64,000 bases of DNA from Streptococcus sp. VT 162 (GCA_000688775.2 CP007628.2:496001-560000); one strand, 5' to 3'. Counted from the first letter of the stretch, positions 1 to 8,959 are shown. Notes: a model not told the origin generated them from the letters alone. A program made the numbers and translations.

Positions 1-45
1 TCTCTTTAAAATTTTGATTGATTAAAAGAATCAGGAGGAGCAAAC

Positions 46-690
46 ATGGCACAAAAAGGAGTAAGCCTTATTAAGGCAGCATTTGACACAGATAACTTTC
101 TCATGCGTTTCAGTGAGAAGGTCTTGGATATCGTCACAGTCAATCTTCTTTTTGTCGTCTCTTGTTTGCCCATTGTGACGATTGGAGTGGCGAAAATCAG
201 CCTTTACGAGACCATGTTTGAGATTAAGAGAAGCAGACGAGTTCCAGTTTTCAGAACCTATCTAAGAGCTTTCAAGCAAAATCTGAAACTGGGGCTTCAG
301 TTAGGTTTGCTAGAGTTGGGCATTGTGTCATTAAGCCTTCTAGACCTCTATCTCTTCTGGGGCCAGACAGCTTTACCTTTCCAGATTGTGAAAGCAATTT
401 GTTTGGGGATTCTCATCTTCCTCACTCTCGTGATGTTGGCTAGTTATCCCATCGCTGCGCGCTATGATTTATCTTGGAAAGAAGTGCTGCAAAAAGGGCT
501 TATCTTGGCAAGTTTTAACTTTCCATGGTTCTTCCTCATGTTAGCTATTCTCTTTCTCATAGTGATGGTTCTTTATCTATCCGCCTTCACTCTCCTTTTG
601 GGTGGGTCAGCCTTTATCCTCTTTGGTTTTGGTTTGCTGGTCTTTCTCCAAGCAGGATTGATGGAGAAAATTTTCGCCAAATACCAGTAG
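46..690 (+). CDS. YesL-like (DUF624) membrane protein
   Basis: 214-aa polytopic membrane protein. The N-terminal part (first ~75 residues, with a hydrophobic stretch around VNLLFVVSCLPIVTIG) and the remaining three or four hydrophobic segments fit the YesL/DUF624 family, which is often encoded with carbohydrate uptake and catabolism genes; its biochemical role is not established. The start is set by AGGAGGAG seven bases before ATG. It is followed by the promoter of the sialic-acid lyase gene, so it probably ends an upstream operon whose other genes lie outside the window. Family assignment is fairly secure, function is not. Confidence 0.75.
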   Translation: MAQKGVSLIKAAFDTDNFLMRFSEKVLDIVTVNLLFVVSCLPIVTIGVAKISLYETMFEIKRSRRVPVFRTYLRAFKQNLKLGLQLGLLELGIVSLSLLDLYLFWGQTALPFQIVKAICLGILIFLTLVMLASYPIAARYDLSWKEVLQKGLILASFNFPWFFLMLAILFLIVMVLYLSAFTLLLGGSAFILFGFGLLVFLQAGLMEKIFAKYQ

Positions 691-696
691 GATGAC

Positions 697-750
697 TAGT
701 TTCTGAAACTACTTTCAATCGTTACAGTTTCTAAAATACAAGTAGAAACT
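697..750. promoter_or_regulatory. Candidate operator: GTTTC/GAAAC inverted repeats
   Basis: Positions 697-711 are a perfect odd-centred palindrome, TAGTTTCTGAAACTA. A second inverted repeat, AGTTTCT (726-732) and AGAAACT (744-750) separated by 11 bases, uses the same half-site. Both lie upstream of the lyase promoter. RpiR-type regulators generally bind such symmetric sites and an RpiR gene closes this cluster, so this is a plausible NanR operator. The link is inferred. Confidence 0.4.
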
Positions 751-773
751 AAAATCTAAGTGTATACAAGATA

Positions 774-802
774 TTGAAAGCGATTTTCACAAGGTGTATA
801 CT
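774..802 (+). promoter_or_regulatory. nanA promoter with overlapping cre-like site
   Basis: TTGAAA (774-779), a 17-base spacer and TATACT (797-802) make a good sigma-A promoter. TGAAAGCGATTTTCA (775-789) overlaps the -35 box and resembles the CcpA cre consensus with one extra base between the half-sites. This predicts catabolite repression of the sialic-acid genes. Confidence 0.55.
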
Positions 803-860
803 AAACTTGTAAAAATAGAACTGCTCTCAGCAGAAAAAAAGAAATCTTAGGAGAAAATCT

Positions 861-1778
861 ATGTCAGATTTGAAAAAATACGAAGGTGTCATTCCAGCCT
901 TCTACGCATGTTATGATGATCAAGGAGAAGTCAGTCCAGAGCGTACGCGCGACTTGGTCCAATACTTCATTGATAAGGGTGTTCAAGGTCTCTATGTCAA
1001 TGGTTCTTCTGGTGAATGTATCTACCAAAGTGTGGCAGATCGCAAGTTGATTTTGGAAGAAGTCATGGCAGTTGCCAAGGGCAAATTGACTATCATCGCT
1101 CACGTAGCTTGCAACAATACCAAAGATAGTATGGAACTTGCTCGCCACGCAGAAAGCTTGGGAGTAGATGCCATTGCAACGATTCCACCGATTTACTTCC
1201 GTTTGCCAGAATACTCAGTTGCTAAATACTGGAACGATATCAGTTCTGCAGCTCCAAACACAGACTACGTTATCTACAACATTCCTCAATTAGCAGGTGT
1301 TGCTTTGACTCCAAGTCTCTACACTGAAATGTTGAAGAATCCACGTGTTATCGGTGTTAAGAACTCTTCTATGCCAGTTCAAGATATCCAAACCTTTGTC
1401 AGCCTTGGTGGAGAAGACCACATCGTCTTTAATGGTCCAGATGAACAGTTCCTAGGTGGACGGCTCATGGGTGCTAAAGCTGGTATCGGTGGTACTTACG
1501 GTGCGATGCCAGAACTCTTCTTGAAACTCAATGAGTTGATTGCTGAGAAAGACTTGGAAACAGCGCGTGAATTGCAATACGCTATCAACGCAATCATTGG
1601 TAAATTGACTGCTGCACATGGAAATATGTACGGTGTCATCAAAGAAGTCTTGAAAATCAATGAAGGCTTGAACATTGGTTCAGTTCGTTCACCATTGACG
1701 CCAGTGACTGAAGAAGATCGACCAGTTGTAGAAGCAGCAGCGCAATTGATTCGTGAAACCAAGGAGCGCTTCCTCTAA
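861..1778 (+). CDS. nanA: N-acetylneuraminate lyase
   Basis: 305-aa class I aldolase of the DapA/NAL family, which cleaves N-acetylneuraminate to N-acetylmannosamine and pyruvate in the cytoplasm. The substrate-carboxylate loop GSSGE lies at residues 48-52, the catalytic Tyr at 139 (YVIYN) and the Schiff-base Lys at 167 (VIGVKNSS). Length is normal for the family. The start follows AGGAG. The ROK kinase follows after 17 bases, which fits a lyase-then-kinase pathway order. Expression is probably driven from the promoter at 774-802. DapA itself is the main alternative, but the sugar-kinase neighbour and GSSGE loop favour NAL. Confidence 0.9.
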   Translation: MSDLKKYEGVIPAFYACYDDQGEVSPERTRDLVQYFIDKGVQGLYVNGSSGECIYQSVADRKLILEEVMAVAKGKLTIIAHVACNNTKDSMELARHAESLGVDAIATIPPIYFRLPEYSVAKYWNDISSAAPNTDYVIYNIPQLAGVALTPSLYTEMLKNPRVIGVKNSSMPVQDIQTFVSLGGEDHIVFNGPDEQFLGGRLMGAKAGIGGTYGAMPELFLKLNELIAEKDLETARELQYAINAIIGKLTAAHGNMYGVIKEVLKINEGLNIGSVRSPLTPVTEEDRPVVEAAAQLIRETKERFL

Positions 1779-1795
1779 TCCATAAGGAGGTATTT

Positions 1796-2680
1796 ATGAC
1801 ACACTACGTTGCAATTGATATCGGTGGAACCAATATCAAATATGGTTTGATTGACCAAGAAGGCCAACTTGTTGAATCGCATGAAATGCCAACCGAGGCG
1901 CATAAGGGTGGACCTCATATCTTACAAAAGACAAAAGATATCGTAGCCAGCTATTTAGAAAAAGGCCCAGTAGCAGGTGTTGCCATTTCTTCTGCTGGGA
2001 TGGTGGATCCAGATAAGGGTGAGATTTTCTACGCTGGTCCTCAGATTCCCAACTATGCAGGAACTCAGTTCAAGAAGGAAATTGAGACGAGCTTTAATAT
2101 CCCTTGTGAGATTGAAAATGATGTCAACTGTGCAGGTCTGGCTGAGGCAGTATCTGGTTCAGGCAAGGGAGCGAGTATCACACTTTGCTTGACCATTGGA
2201 ACAGGTATCGGTGGTTGCTTGATTATGGATGGGAAAGTCTTCCATGGATTTAGCAATTCGGCCTGCGAAGTCGGTTACATGCACATGCAGGATGGAGCTT
2301 TTCAGGATCTTGCTTCTACGACAGCCTTGGTTGAGTATGTAGCAACAGCTCATGGAGATTCAGTTGATCAGTGGAATGGCCGACGCATTTTCAAGGAAGC
2401 CACTGAAGGAAATAAAATCTGTATGGCAGGTATTGACCGTATGGTAGACTATCTAGGAAAAGGTCTGGCAAATATTTGCTATGTGGCCAATCCAGAAGTG
2501 GTCATTCTCGGTGGCGGTATCATGGGGCAAGAGGCTATCCTCAAGCCTAAGATTCGCGCAGCCTTGAAGGCGGCCTTGGTACCAAGCCTAGCTGAAAAAA
2601 CACGATTAGAATTTGCCCATCACCAAAATACAGCAGGGATGTTGGGAGCCTATTACCATTTCAAAACAAAACAATCTTAG
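1796..2680 (+). CDS. nanK: ROK-family sugar kinase (N-acetylmannosamine kinase)
   Basis: 294-aa ROK kinase. The ATP-binding phosphate-1 motif DIGGTN is at residues 8-13, and a second glycine-rich phosphate loop (TIGTGIGG) lies near residue 135. Next to the lyase it most likely phosphorylates N-acetylmannosamine. The usual ROK zinc signature (CxCGxxGC) is absent: the corresponding region reads ACEVGYMHMQDG, as in zinc-less ROK members, so substrate choice is less certain. The start is preceded by AAGGAGG. The last ~79 bases of the gene recur beyond the neighbouring methyltransferase (3816-3899), showing that DNA was inserted at its 3' end. Confidence 0.8.
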   Translation: MTHYVAIDIGGTNIKYGLIDQEGQLVESHEMPTEAHKGGPHILQKTKDIVASYLEKGPVAGVAISSAGMVDPDKGEIFYAGPQIPNYAGTQFKKEIETSFNIPCEIENDVNCAGLAEAVSGSGKGASITLCLTIGTGIGGCLIMDGKVFHGFSNSACEVGYMHMQDGAFQDLASTTALVEYVATAHGDSVDQWNGRRIFKEATEGNKICMAGIDRMVDYLGKGLANICYVANPEVVILGGGIMGQEAILKPKIRAALKAALVPSLAEKTRLEFAHHQNTAGMLGAYYHFKTKQS

Positions 2681-2685
2681 TTTGG
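2602..2685 (+). repeat. nanK 3' end, copy 1 of an 84-bp direct repeat
   Basis: Left copy of an 84-bp direct repeat flanking the methyltransferase cassette; it contains the last 26 kinase codons. It matches 3816-3899 with five mismatches, four of them silent in the kinase reading frame (one Ala/Val change). Confidence 0.85.
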
Positions 2686-2691
2686 AACTAT

Positions 2692-2753
2692 AGAATTAAG
2701 AAAAACACTTAATCACTACTTGAGTGAAAACTGTTTTGCTTAATTCTTTTTTT
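2692..2753 (+). terminator. Terminator after the kinase gene
   Basis: Stem AGAATTAAGAAAAAC (2692-2706) with GTTTTGCTTAATTCT (2733-2747), one mismatch, with an inner CACT/AGTG pairing and a T-run. It differs from the terminator that follows the duplicated kinase 3' end at 3890-3914. Confidence 0.6.
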
Positions 2754-3009
2754 ATTGAAAAATTTGAGCCAAAGGATGTAATCGTGAGAAACTAGGAGAA
2801 AATAACCGACTTGCATGAGAAGTTAAGGAGAGAGCAATTCTATCATCCATTGAATTGTTATTTAGCTTGAGTAAATGAGAAAATGTGGAAAAGTGATATA
2901 ATGAGATGGGCGAAAATTGGTAAATTAGAATTTGTAGAGGTGAAAAAAATGTAATGGCAACCTATTCACCTGAAGTCGAAATCATATAAAATTACGAGGA
3001 GATTGTAAG
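2754..3009 (+). promoter_or_regulatory. Methyltransferase upstream region with extended -10 promoter
   Basis: AT-rich spacer with no supported gene. TGATATAAT (2894-2902) is a perfect extended -10 element with no clear -35. GAGGAGA before the ATG at 3010 is the ribosome-binding site. The rest shows no recognisable element. Confidence 0.5.
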
Positions 3010-3774
3010 ATGAGTAATTATATAAAATTAAATGAAGATAGATGGAATAATGTAAAAAACGACTATACTGAGCCATTGACACATGAAGAATTAGAAGAAG
3101 TTAGAAAGCATCCAATTTCTGTTGCCTTAACTGTTGGGAAAAAAGTTCCAACAGAATGGTTTGAAAAAGCCAAGGGAAAAAAGATATTAGGGTTAGCTTG
3201 TGGTGGTGGACAGCAGGGTCCCGTTTTTGCTGCAAAAGGTTATGATGTCACCATTATGGATTTTTCTAAATCACAATTAGAAAGAGATGAAATGGTTGCT
3301 AAAAGAGAAGGCTTAAAAATCAATACCGTTCAAGGTGATATGACAAAACCATTTCCATTTGAAGATGAAACTTTTGATATTATTTTTAATCCAGTTTCAA
3401 ATGTATATATAGAAGATTTAGAAAACATGTATAAAGAAGCCTCTCGAGTATTGAAAAAGGGTGGACTGTTAATGGTCGGATTTATGAATCCCTGGATCTA
3501 CATGTATGATGCTGACACTGTATGGGACAAACCCGATGAGGAATTACTTTTAAAGTTTGCACTACCTTTTAATTCAAGAGAGCTTGAAGAGGAAGGCAAA
3601 ATCACCATCAATCCAGAATATGGATATGAATTTAGCCATACCTTAGAAACACAGATTAGAGGACAACTAAAAAACGGTCTCGCTATGATCGATTTTTATG
3701 AATCTTGTGACAAAAGACATCGATTATCACGGTATGGAAATGATTATATCGCAACACTTTGCATTAAACTATGA
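3010..3774 (+). CDS. Class I SAM-dependent methyltransferase
   Basis: 254-aa methyltransferase. SAM motif I reads LGLACGGGQQGP (about residues 59-70), followed by an acidic residue ending the next strand (VTIMDFSKSQL), a GDM motif and a DIIFNPVSNVY strand, typical of the small-molecule methyltransferase fold. The substrate cannot be read from the sequence. It is AT-rich compared with its neighbours, has its own extended -10 promoter, and sits between nanK and the regulator flanked by a duplicated piece of nanK. It therefore looks like a recently acquired cargo gene unrelated to sialic-acid use. Confidence 0.75.
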   Translation: MSNYIKLNEDRWNNVKNDYTEPLTHEELEEVRKHPISVALTVGKKVPTEWFEKAKGKKILGLACGGGQQGPVFAAKGYDVTIMDFSKSQLERDEMVAKREGLKINTVQGDMTKPFPFEDETFDIIFNPVSNVYIEDLENMYKEASRVLKKGGLLMVGFMNPWIYMYDADTVWDKPDEELLLKFALPFNSRELEEEGKITINPEYGYEFSHTLETQIRGQLKNGLAMIDFYESCDKRHRLSRYGNDYIATLCIKL

Positions 3775-3815
3775 TATTATAGAACGTACTTCTGAAGCAT
3801 AGCTCGTTTTATTTT

Positions 3816-3899
3816 ACGATTAGAATTTGTCCATCACCAAAATACCGCAGGGATGTTGGGTGCCTATTATCATTTCAAAACAAAACAATCCTAGTTTGG
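3816..3899 (+). repeat. Displaced duplicate of the nanK 3' end
   Basis: 79 of 84 bases match 2602-2685 and encode the same C-terminus (EFVHHQNTAGMLGAYYHF..., stop TAG). It lacks the rest of the kinase gene. The mostly silent differences suggest it is the original resident end or a different allele left by an insertion event, not a fresh tandem duplication. Confidence 0.85.
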
Positions 3900-3914
3900 T
3901 TTAACCAAACTAGG
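3890..3914. terminator. Bidirectional terminator
   Basis: Perfect 10-bp stem CCTAGTTTGG (3890-3899) / CCAAACTAGG (3905-3914) with a 5-base loop, between the convergent nanK remnant and the RpiR gene, whose stop codon lies inside it. Confidence 0.75.
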
Positions 3915-4761
3915 ATTTTCTAACACGTTTTTGTCTACGATAGCCATTGAGCTTTTTGTTTTCCCAATAACTATTAAAGATTTTTTCTTTGCTATCGCGA
4001 TTGATTTCTAAAAAGTAGGCATAAATCAAATCTATTAAAATGAGCATAGGGAGTTGAGCGGAAATACGCTGGATGTAAGAAGATTGACTGTGGCTTGCGA
4101 CAAGGACCGTTTCGGTATAGGCCTGACTGTTTTTGTTTGGAGCGCTGGTAAATAAAATGGTCTTGGCACCCATTTCCTTGGCATCCAACAAACTATCGAG
4201 GACGGATTGGGTAGTTCCTGATAGGGAAAAGCCAAGTACCAGACAGTTTTCATCCATGATACTGGTCGTCCAAGCAAAGCCATCCCGATCGGTCAAAGCT
4301 TCACAGACAACACCTAGACGCATAAAGCGCAGTTTCATCTCACGGGCAATCAGACCAGAACTTCCCGTCCCAAAAAAGTAAACTCGTTCAGCGTCATCGA
4401 TTAATTGGGCGACGCGTTCCAGTTGTTCTTCGTCAATCAAATCCTGAGTTTGTTCTCGCATGATACTGTAGCTTCGCAAAACACGTTTGGTCAAAGGACT
4501 GTGTTTGTGCGAATGAGTGTCCGGTTTACTAGCCTGATGCTGGTATTGAAAGACGAACTCTCGGTAGCCTGTAAAACCACACTTTTTGGCAAAGCGGGTC
4601 AAGGCTGCTTGGGAGATATGTAATTTCTGGGTAACTTGCTGAGAAGAGAGATCATCTTGGATCGTTTCAGCTTGTAAAAAATAGCGAGCGATTTCTTGCT
4701 CGAGCTCGGTTAATTCTTCAAAATGGAGATCGATTATGGTTGCGATATCTGGCTTGTTCAT
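3910..4761 (-). CDS. nanR: RpiR-family regulator of the sialic-acid genes
   Basis: 283-aa regulator with an N-terminal RpiR helix-turn-helix domain (residues ~1-77, including SQQVTQKLHISQAALTRFAKK) and a C-terminal SIS sugar-phosphate isomerase domain starting near YFFGTGSSGLIAREM (~residue 130). Such proteins sense a phosphosugar. It is convergent with nanA-nanK, and the pneumococcal orthologue in this position regulates sialic-acid catabolism. Start: AAGGAG seven bases before ATG on the minus strand. Whether it activates or represses here cannot be told from sequence. Confidence 0.8.
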   Translation of the reverse strand: MNKPDIATIIDLHFEELTELEQEIARYFLQAETIQDDLSSQQVTQKLHISQAALTRFAKKCGFTGYREFVFQYQHQASKPDTHSHKHSPLTKRVLRSYSIMREQTQDLIDEEQLERVAQLIDDAERVYFFGTGSSGLIAREMKLRFMRLGVVCEALTDRDGFAWTTSIMDENCLVLGFSLSGTTQSVLDSLLDAKEMGAKTILFTSAPNKNSQAYTETVLVASHSQSSYIQRISAQLPMLILIDLIYAYFLEINRDSKEKIFNSYWENKKLNGYRRQKRVRKS

Positions 4762-4792
4762 GAGGCTCCTTTTTATGAGTCAAAGTCTTAAA

Positions 4793-4829
4793 AGTTAACG
4801 CTTTCCTAACTATTACTATCATTATATCA
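4793..4829 (-). promoter_or_regulatory. rpiR promoter with downstream cre-like site
   Basis: On the minus strand TGATATAAT (complement of 4821-4829) is a perfect extended -10. About 15-28 bases downstream, GGAAAGCGTTAACT (complement of 4793-4806) matches the CcpA cre core at most positions, placed where a bound CcpA would block elongation. Confidence 0.45.
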
Positions 4830-4916
4830 TAGAAAATAGGATAACCAAATAAAAAGGCATTTTCAGTTAAAAGTCAAAAAATGCTTCGACTTTTCCAAGA
4901 GTTTCTCCGTAAAATA

Positions 4917-4925
4917 TGGTACAAT
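4917..4925 (+). promoter_or_regulatory. pbp2b extended -10 promoter
   Basis: TGGTACAAT, an extended -10 about 90 bases before the pbp2b start; no convincing -35. Confidence 0.5.
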
Positions 4926-5016
4926 GAAATGTACTGAGATTCACCTATTTACTCTATTATTTTAGGGAAAATAAAGGTGGAAATCGGGAATTTTTCTAGA
5001 AAAGAGTCTTAGTTGT

Positions 5017-7059
5017 ATGAGAAAATTTAATAGCCATTCGATTCCGATTCGGCTTAATTTACTATTTGCGATTGTCATCCTGCTCTTTATGGCCATTATT
5101 GGTCGTTTGTTATACATGCAGGTGCTCAATAAAGATTTTTATGAAACAAAATTGGCCTCAGCCAGCCAAACAAGGGTAACAACCAGTTCAGCTCGTGGAC
5201 AGATCTATGATGCGGCAGGGAAACCCTTGGTAGAAAACATTGTCAAGCAGGTTGTTTCTTTCACACGAAACAATAAAATGACGGCAGCTGAATTGAAGGA
5301 GACAGCCAAGAAACTCCTCACATATGTAAATGTAACTTCCCCAGATCTGACTGATCGACAGATTGCAGACTACTACTTGGCGGACCAGGATATTTACAAA
5401 AAAACAGTCGAATCCTTGCCAAGCGACAAACGCCTGGATTCAGATGGGAACCGCTTATCGGAAGCGACACTTTACAATAATGCGGTTGAAAGCATTGACG
5501 TGAGTCAACTTAATTATACAGACGACCAGAAAAAGGAAATCTATCTCTTTAGTCAGCTCAATGCTGTTGAAAATTTTGCAACGGGTACCATTTCTACGGA
5601 TGCCTTAGATGATACCCAAGTTGCTCTCGTTGCATCAGCGTCCAAGGAATTACCAGGTATCAGCATTTCAACCTCATGGGATCGTAAAGTCCTAGACACT
5701 TCTTTGTCAACAATCGTTGGTAGCGTTTCAAATGAGAAGTCAGGACTTCCGGCTGAGGAAGTTGATGCTTATCTCAAAAAAGGCTATTCTCTCAATGACC
5801 GAGTGGGAACTTCCTATCTTGAAAAGCAATATGAAGATGTTCTTCAAGGGAAACGTTCCGTCAAGGAAATCCACCTCGACAAACACGGAAATATGGAAAG
5901 TGTGGAAAATGTCGAAGAAGGAAGTAAAGGAAACAACATCAAGTTAACGGTTGACCTAGCTTTCCAGAATGGTGTGGACGACCTACTCAAGAGCTATTTC
6001 AACTCAGAGTTGGGTAACGGTGGAGCCAAATATTCTGAAGGGGTTTACGCCGTAGCCCTCAATCCTAAAACCGGTGCAGTTTTGGCCATGTCAGGTGTCA
6101 AGCATGATGTCGAATCCGGAAAATTAAGTTCAGATTCGCTTGGAACGATAACCAATGTCTTTGTACCAGGATCTGTCGTTAAGGCAGCGACCATCAGCTC
6201 TGGTTGGGAAAATGGAGTCTTGTCAGGCAATCAAACCTTGACAGACCAACCGATTGTTTTCCAAGGTTCGGCCCCTATCAATTCATGGTACACCTTGTCC
6301 TATGGCTCTTTCCCTATCACAGCAGTTGAGGCTCTAGAATACTCTTCTAATACCTATATGGTTCAAACCGCGCTAGGAATCATGGGACAGACCTACACAC
6401 CAAATATGACAGTCGCAACGGGACAGTTAGAGACTGCAATGGGCAAATTGCGATCAACTTTTGGGGAATATGGACTCGGAGCTTCAACAGGGATTGACCT
6501 CCCAGATGAATCTACAGGATTTACGCCAAAAGAATTTGATTTGGGGAACTATATCAATAATTCCTTTGGTCAGTTTGATAACTACACACCTATGCAGTTA
6601 GCCCAGTATGTCGCAACCATTGCAAACAATGGCGTACGTTTGGCTCCTCACATCGTTGAAGGAGTTTATGGAAACAATGACCAAGGTGGCTTAGGCAGCC
6701 TGGTTCAAGAAACAGCCACTAAGGAACTAAACAAGGTCAATATCTCAGAATCAGATATGGCTATCTTGCAGCAAGGTTTCTATCAAGTTTCGCATGGAAC
6801 GAGTGCTCTGACAACTGGTCGTGCCTTTTCAAATGGCGCAGCCGTTTCCATCAGCGGGAAAACGGGTACTGCCGAAAGTTACGTTAATGGCGGTCAAAAA
6901 GCCAATAATACCAACGCAGTCGCCTATGCACCGACCGAAAATCCTCAAATTGCGGTCGCAGTCGTCTTTCCTCATAATACCAACCTTACAAACGGTGTCG
7001 GACCTTCAATTGCACGAGACATTATCAACCTCTATAACCAACACCATCCAATGAATTAG
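5017..7059 (+). CDS. pbp2b: Penicillin-binding protein 2b (class B transpeptidase)
   Basis: 680-aa monofunctional D,D-transpeptidase that cross-links peripheral peptidoglycan during elongation. One N-terminal membrane anchor (residues ~14-35), a PBP dimerisation domain, then the transpeptidase with all three motifs: S386-VVK, S443-SN and K615-TG, at the same numbers as in pneumococcal PBP2b. Thr446 after SSN and Ala619 after KTG are the residues of penicillin-susceptible alleles. The ribosome-binding site before ATG 5017 is weak. recR follows 10 bases downstream. Confidence 0.95.
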   Translation: MRKFNSHSIPIRLNLLFAIVILLFMAIIGRLLYMQVLNKDFYETKLASASQTRVTTSSARGQIYDAAGKPLVENIVKQVVSFTRNNKMTAAELKETAKKLLTYVNVTSPDLTDRQIADYYLADQDIYKKTVESLPSDKRLDSDGNRLSEATLYNNAVESIDVSQLNYTDDQKKEIYLFSQLNAVENFATGTISTDALDDTQVALVASASKELPGISISTSWDRKVLDTSLSTIVGSVSNEKSGLPAEEVDAYLKKGYSLNDRVGTSYLEKQYEDVLQGKRSVKEIHLDKHGNMESVENVEEGSKGNNIKLTVDLAFQNGVDDLLKSYFNSELGNGGAKYSEGVYAVALNPKTGAVLAMSGVKHDVESGKLSSDSLGTITNVFVPGSVVKAATISSGWENGVLSGNQTLTDQPIVFQGSAPINSWYTLSYGSFPITAVEALEYSSNTYMVQTALGIMGQTYTPNMTVATGQLETAMGKLRSTFGEYGLGASTGIDLPDESTGFTPKEFDLGNYINNSFGQFDNYTPMQLAQYVATIANNGVRLAPHIVEGVYGNNDQGGLGSLVQETATKELNKVNISESDMAILQQGFYQVSHGTSALTTGRAFSNGAAVSISGKTGTAESYVNGGQKANNTNAVAYAPTENPQIAVAVVFPHNTNLTNGVGPSIARDIINLYNQHHPMN

Positions 7060-7069
7060 AAAGGAACTT

Positions 7070-7666
7070 ATGCTGTATCCAACACCTATTGCCAAGCTGA
7101 TTGATAGCTATTCAAAGTTACCAGGTATCGGAATCAAAACGGCTACCCGCCTAGCCTTCTATACCATTGGAATGTCTGATGATGATGTCAATGAATTTGC
7201 CAAAAACCTTCTATCTGCCAAGCGGGAATTGACCTATTGTTCCATCTGTGGTCGCTTGACGGATGATGATCCCTGCTCTATCTGCACAGATCCGACTCGA
7301 GACCAGACAACGATCTTGGTGCTAGAGGATAGTCGTGATGTGGCTGCTATGGAAAATATCCAAGAATACCACGGACTCTATCATGTCTTACATGGTCTTA
7401 TTTCTCCAATGAATGGTATCAGTCCAGATGATATCAATCTCAAGAGCCTCATGACTCGTCTTATGGACAGTGAAGTTTCAGAGGTTATTGTGGCAACCAA
7501 TGCGACGGCAGATGGAGAAGCGACATCTATGTATCTCTCTCGTCTCCTCAAGCCAGCTGGCATCAAGGTCACTCGCCTAGCACGAGGACTAGCCGTGGGA
7601 GCAGATATCGAGTATGCGGACGAAGTCACACTCTTACGAGCCATTGAAAATCGGACAGAGTTGTAG
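7070..7666 (+). CDS. recR: Recombination mediator RecR
   Basis: 198-aa RecR, partner of RecO/RecF in loading RecA onto gapped DNA. Helix-hairpin-helix LPGIGIKTA (17-25), four-cysteine zinc finger (C57, C60, C69, C72), then a TOPRIM domain starting at [16 protein letters not shown] precedes the start, and the gene is probably co-transcribed with pbp2b. The accessory island begins directly after its terminator. Confidence 0.95.
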   Translation: MLYPTPIAKLIDSYSKLPGIGIKTATRLAFYTIGMSDDDVNEFAKNLLSAKRELTYCSICGRLTDDDPCSICTDPTRDQTTILVLEDSRDVAAMENIQEYHGLYHVLHGLISPMNGISPDDINLKSLMTRLMDSEVSEVIVATNATADGEATSMYLSRLLKPAGIKVTRLARGLAVGADIEYADEVTLLRAIENRTEL

Positions 7667-7705
7667 AAGTCAGTTAAAACGTAGCTCTTTTTGACACATA
7701 AGACG

Positions 7706-7739
7706 AGCCCTAGGAATTTTTCTAGGGCTTTGTTTTTTC
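7706..7739 (+). terminator. recR terminator
   Basis: AGCCCTAG (7706-7713) / CTAGGGCT (7722-7729) stem followed by TTGTTTTTT. Confidence 0.75.
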
Positions 7740-7968
7740 TGTTTCTCACCAGAGAAGAACAAACCTTGCTAATAAAACTACTCAAACTATAAGGCATCAG
7801 AAAACCGGTCTCCAAAATGACTAGTACCGTCTTTGTCAAACACATTCAGTGAGCGATAGAGTTTATTCTAAGGAGATGAGCGCTTTTGCCCTTAGGATTT
7901 GTTTTGAAATCATACTATTTTTGTGTTATGATATGGTCAATATACAATGAATAAGGGGAGTTTGAAGT
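7740..7968 (+). promoter_or_regulatory. Island left border with LXG operon promoter
   Basis: No gene is supported before 7969. TTGAAA (7904-7909), a 17-base spacer and TATGAT (7927-7932) preceded by TGT (extended -10) form a strong promoter about 40 bases before the first small gene, which has AAGGGGAG as ribosome-binding site. The stretch 7741-7860 shows no recognisable element. Confidence 0.6.
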
Positions 7969-8244
7969 ATGGGTGGAAAGATAAAATCTAGCACGATAGC
8001 AGCAGAGGCAGCTATTAATGAATTGGTCGGGTATGACACGAGCAAGAAGCAAAATCAGCAAGTAGAATTTTCATATACTTCTGAAATTGCTGGGATGGAA
8101 GCGGGACGTCAGGCCTGCAATCAAATGCTTCAGGCAGTCAGTGATTTCAGCTCGGCTGTTTTGACCCAAGCAAATAAGTTTCCAGAAATTGCTCATAAGA
8201 TTGAAAAACGCGACGTAGAGCTGGCTAAGAGATGGGAACATTAA
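7969..8244 (+). CDS. LXG-associated small helical protein (Lap1-like, TIGR04197/DUF3130)
   Basis: 91-aa all-helical protein at the head of an LXG toxin operon. Segments such as FSYTSEIAGMEAG and QAVSDFSSAVLTQANKF resemble the WXG100-like TIGR04197/DUF3130 family. Family members (Lap1) bind the LXG domain and are needed for its export by the type VIIb secretion system. The FxxxD-like C-terminal export motif described for Lap1 is not obvious; the tail reads FPEIAHKIEKRD. The Lap2-like gene follows almost without a gap. Confidence 0.65.
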   Translation: MGGKIKSSTIAAEAAINELVGYDTSKKQNQQVEFSYTSEIAGMEAGRQACNQMLQAVSDFSSAVLTQANKFPEIAHKIEKRDVELAKRWEH

Positions 8245-8246
8245 AA

Positions 8247-8603
8247 ATGGCAGATAAGAACGAAGAAAAACGCTACAAACTTTGGCGAGAAATTGTCAAG
8301 ATTGACGATAAAGAAGAAAATCTTCAGACTCTAAAAAGACAATATGAACAGCAGCTAACTCACTTTCACTCAGAAATCCAGAGTATCCACCATCGTATGG
8401 CGACTCTATTGGCTATCTCGCCTAGTTCTCGTCAGGTGATAGAGCAAATCGAAAGTGAAAATAGAACCATTCAGCGACAGGTCAACTCCTATGTAGATGA
8501 GGAACTGGATGAATTGGGAAAACAAACGAAGAAGGCTCGTCGAACTTTCGATGAAGCCAGAGAAGAACTGATATCGGAAAGGAATCGGCTACCATGGGAG
8601 TAA
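8247..8603 (+). CDS. LXG-associated coiled-coil protein (Lap2-like, DUF3958)
   Basis: 118 aa from ATG 8247; ATG 8232 overlaps the previous gene but lacks a ribosome-binding site, whereas GGGA lies about nine bases before 8247. The protein is highly charged and almost entirely helical (KEENLQTLKRQYEQQL, ELDELGKQTKKARRTFDEA), as in DUF3958, the second targeting partner (Lap2) of LXG toxins. Its last codons overlap the LXG gene start at 8594. The assignment rests on size, position and composition. Confidence 0.6.
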   Translation: MADKNEEKRYKLWREIVKIDDKEENLQTLKRQYEQQLTHFHSEIQSIHHRMATLLAISPSSRQVIEQIESENRTIQRQVNSYVDEELDELGKQTKKARRTFDEAREELISERNRLPWE

Positions 8604-8959
8604 AATACAGCGCACAAGAATCACAAGAATTGATTCAGGCCATGACGAACAACCTCCAAGTCGCAAATGAAGTCACGGACCGCTTATCTAGTGGCTGTGA
8701 TCACCTGATTTCCTCTTTAGACTCAGGTGAGCTGACAGGAGCAGCCTACACAGCTGGTAAAGGTCTCTTCACAGAGATTATCATCCCCAGCATCAAGAAG
8801 TTACAAGCAGCGATAGATGATATCCAACTAGAGTTGACTTCCTACAAAAATGCGGATGCTCAGATCTCAGGATATGGTGATTTGGACCTGGACCAACTCA
8901 AGGAACTGAAAAAATTGAGGGAAGAGCAGTTAGCTAAATTGGGGGAAAGCCTTCTCTGA
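8594..8959 (+). pseudogene. LXG toxin, N-terminal fragment
   Basis: Encodes the first ~117 residues of an LXG (PF04740-type) secretion domain (QESQELIQAMTNNLQ..., helical), then leaves frame in a GGGGG run (8941-8945) and stops at 8957. Removing one G restores KAFSEKTILYNTKSQIESG... and continues the LXG domain. The start is supported by GGAAAGGA ten bases upstream and a 10-nt overlap with the Lap2-like gene. Together with the second lesion at 9031-9110, the toxin gene is inactive as read. With both lesions corrected the protein would be 510 aa. Confidence 0.8.

Noticed and set aside
4855..4895. GCATTTT/AAAATGC inverted repeat before pbp2b as a terminator
   Set aside because: Weak AT-rich stem without a clear transcription unit to end; left unassigned.
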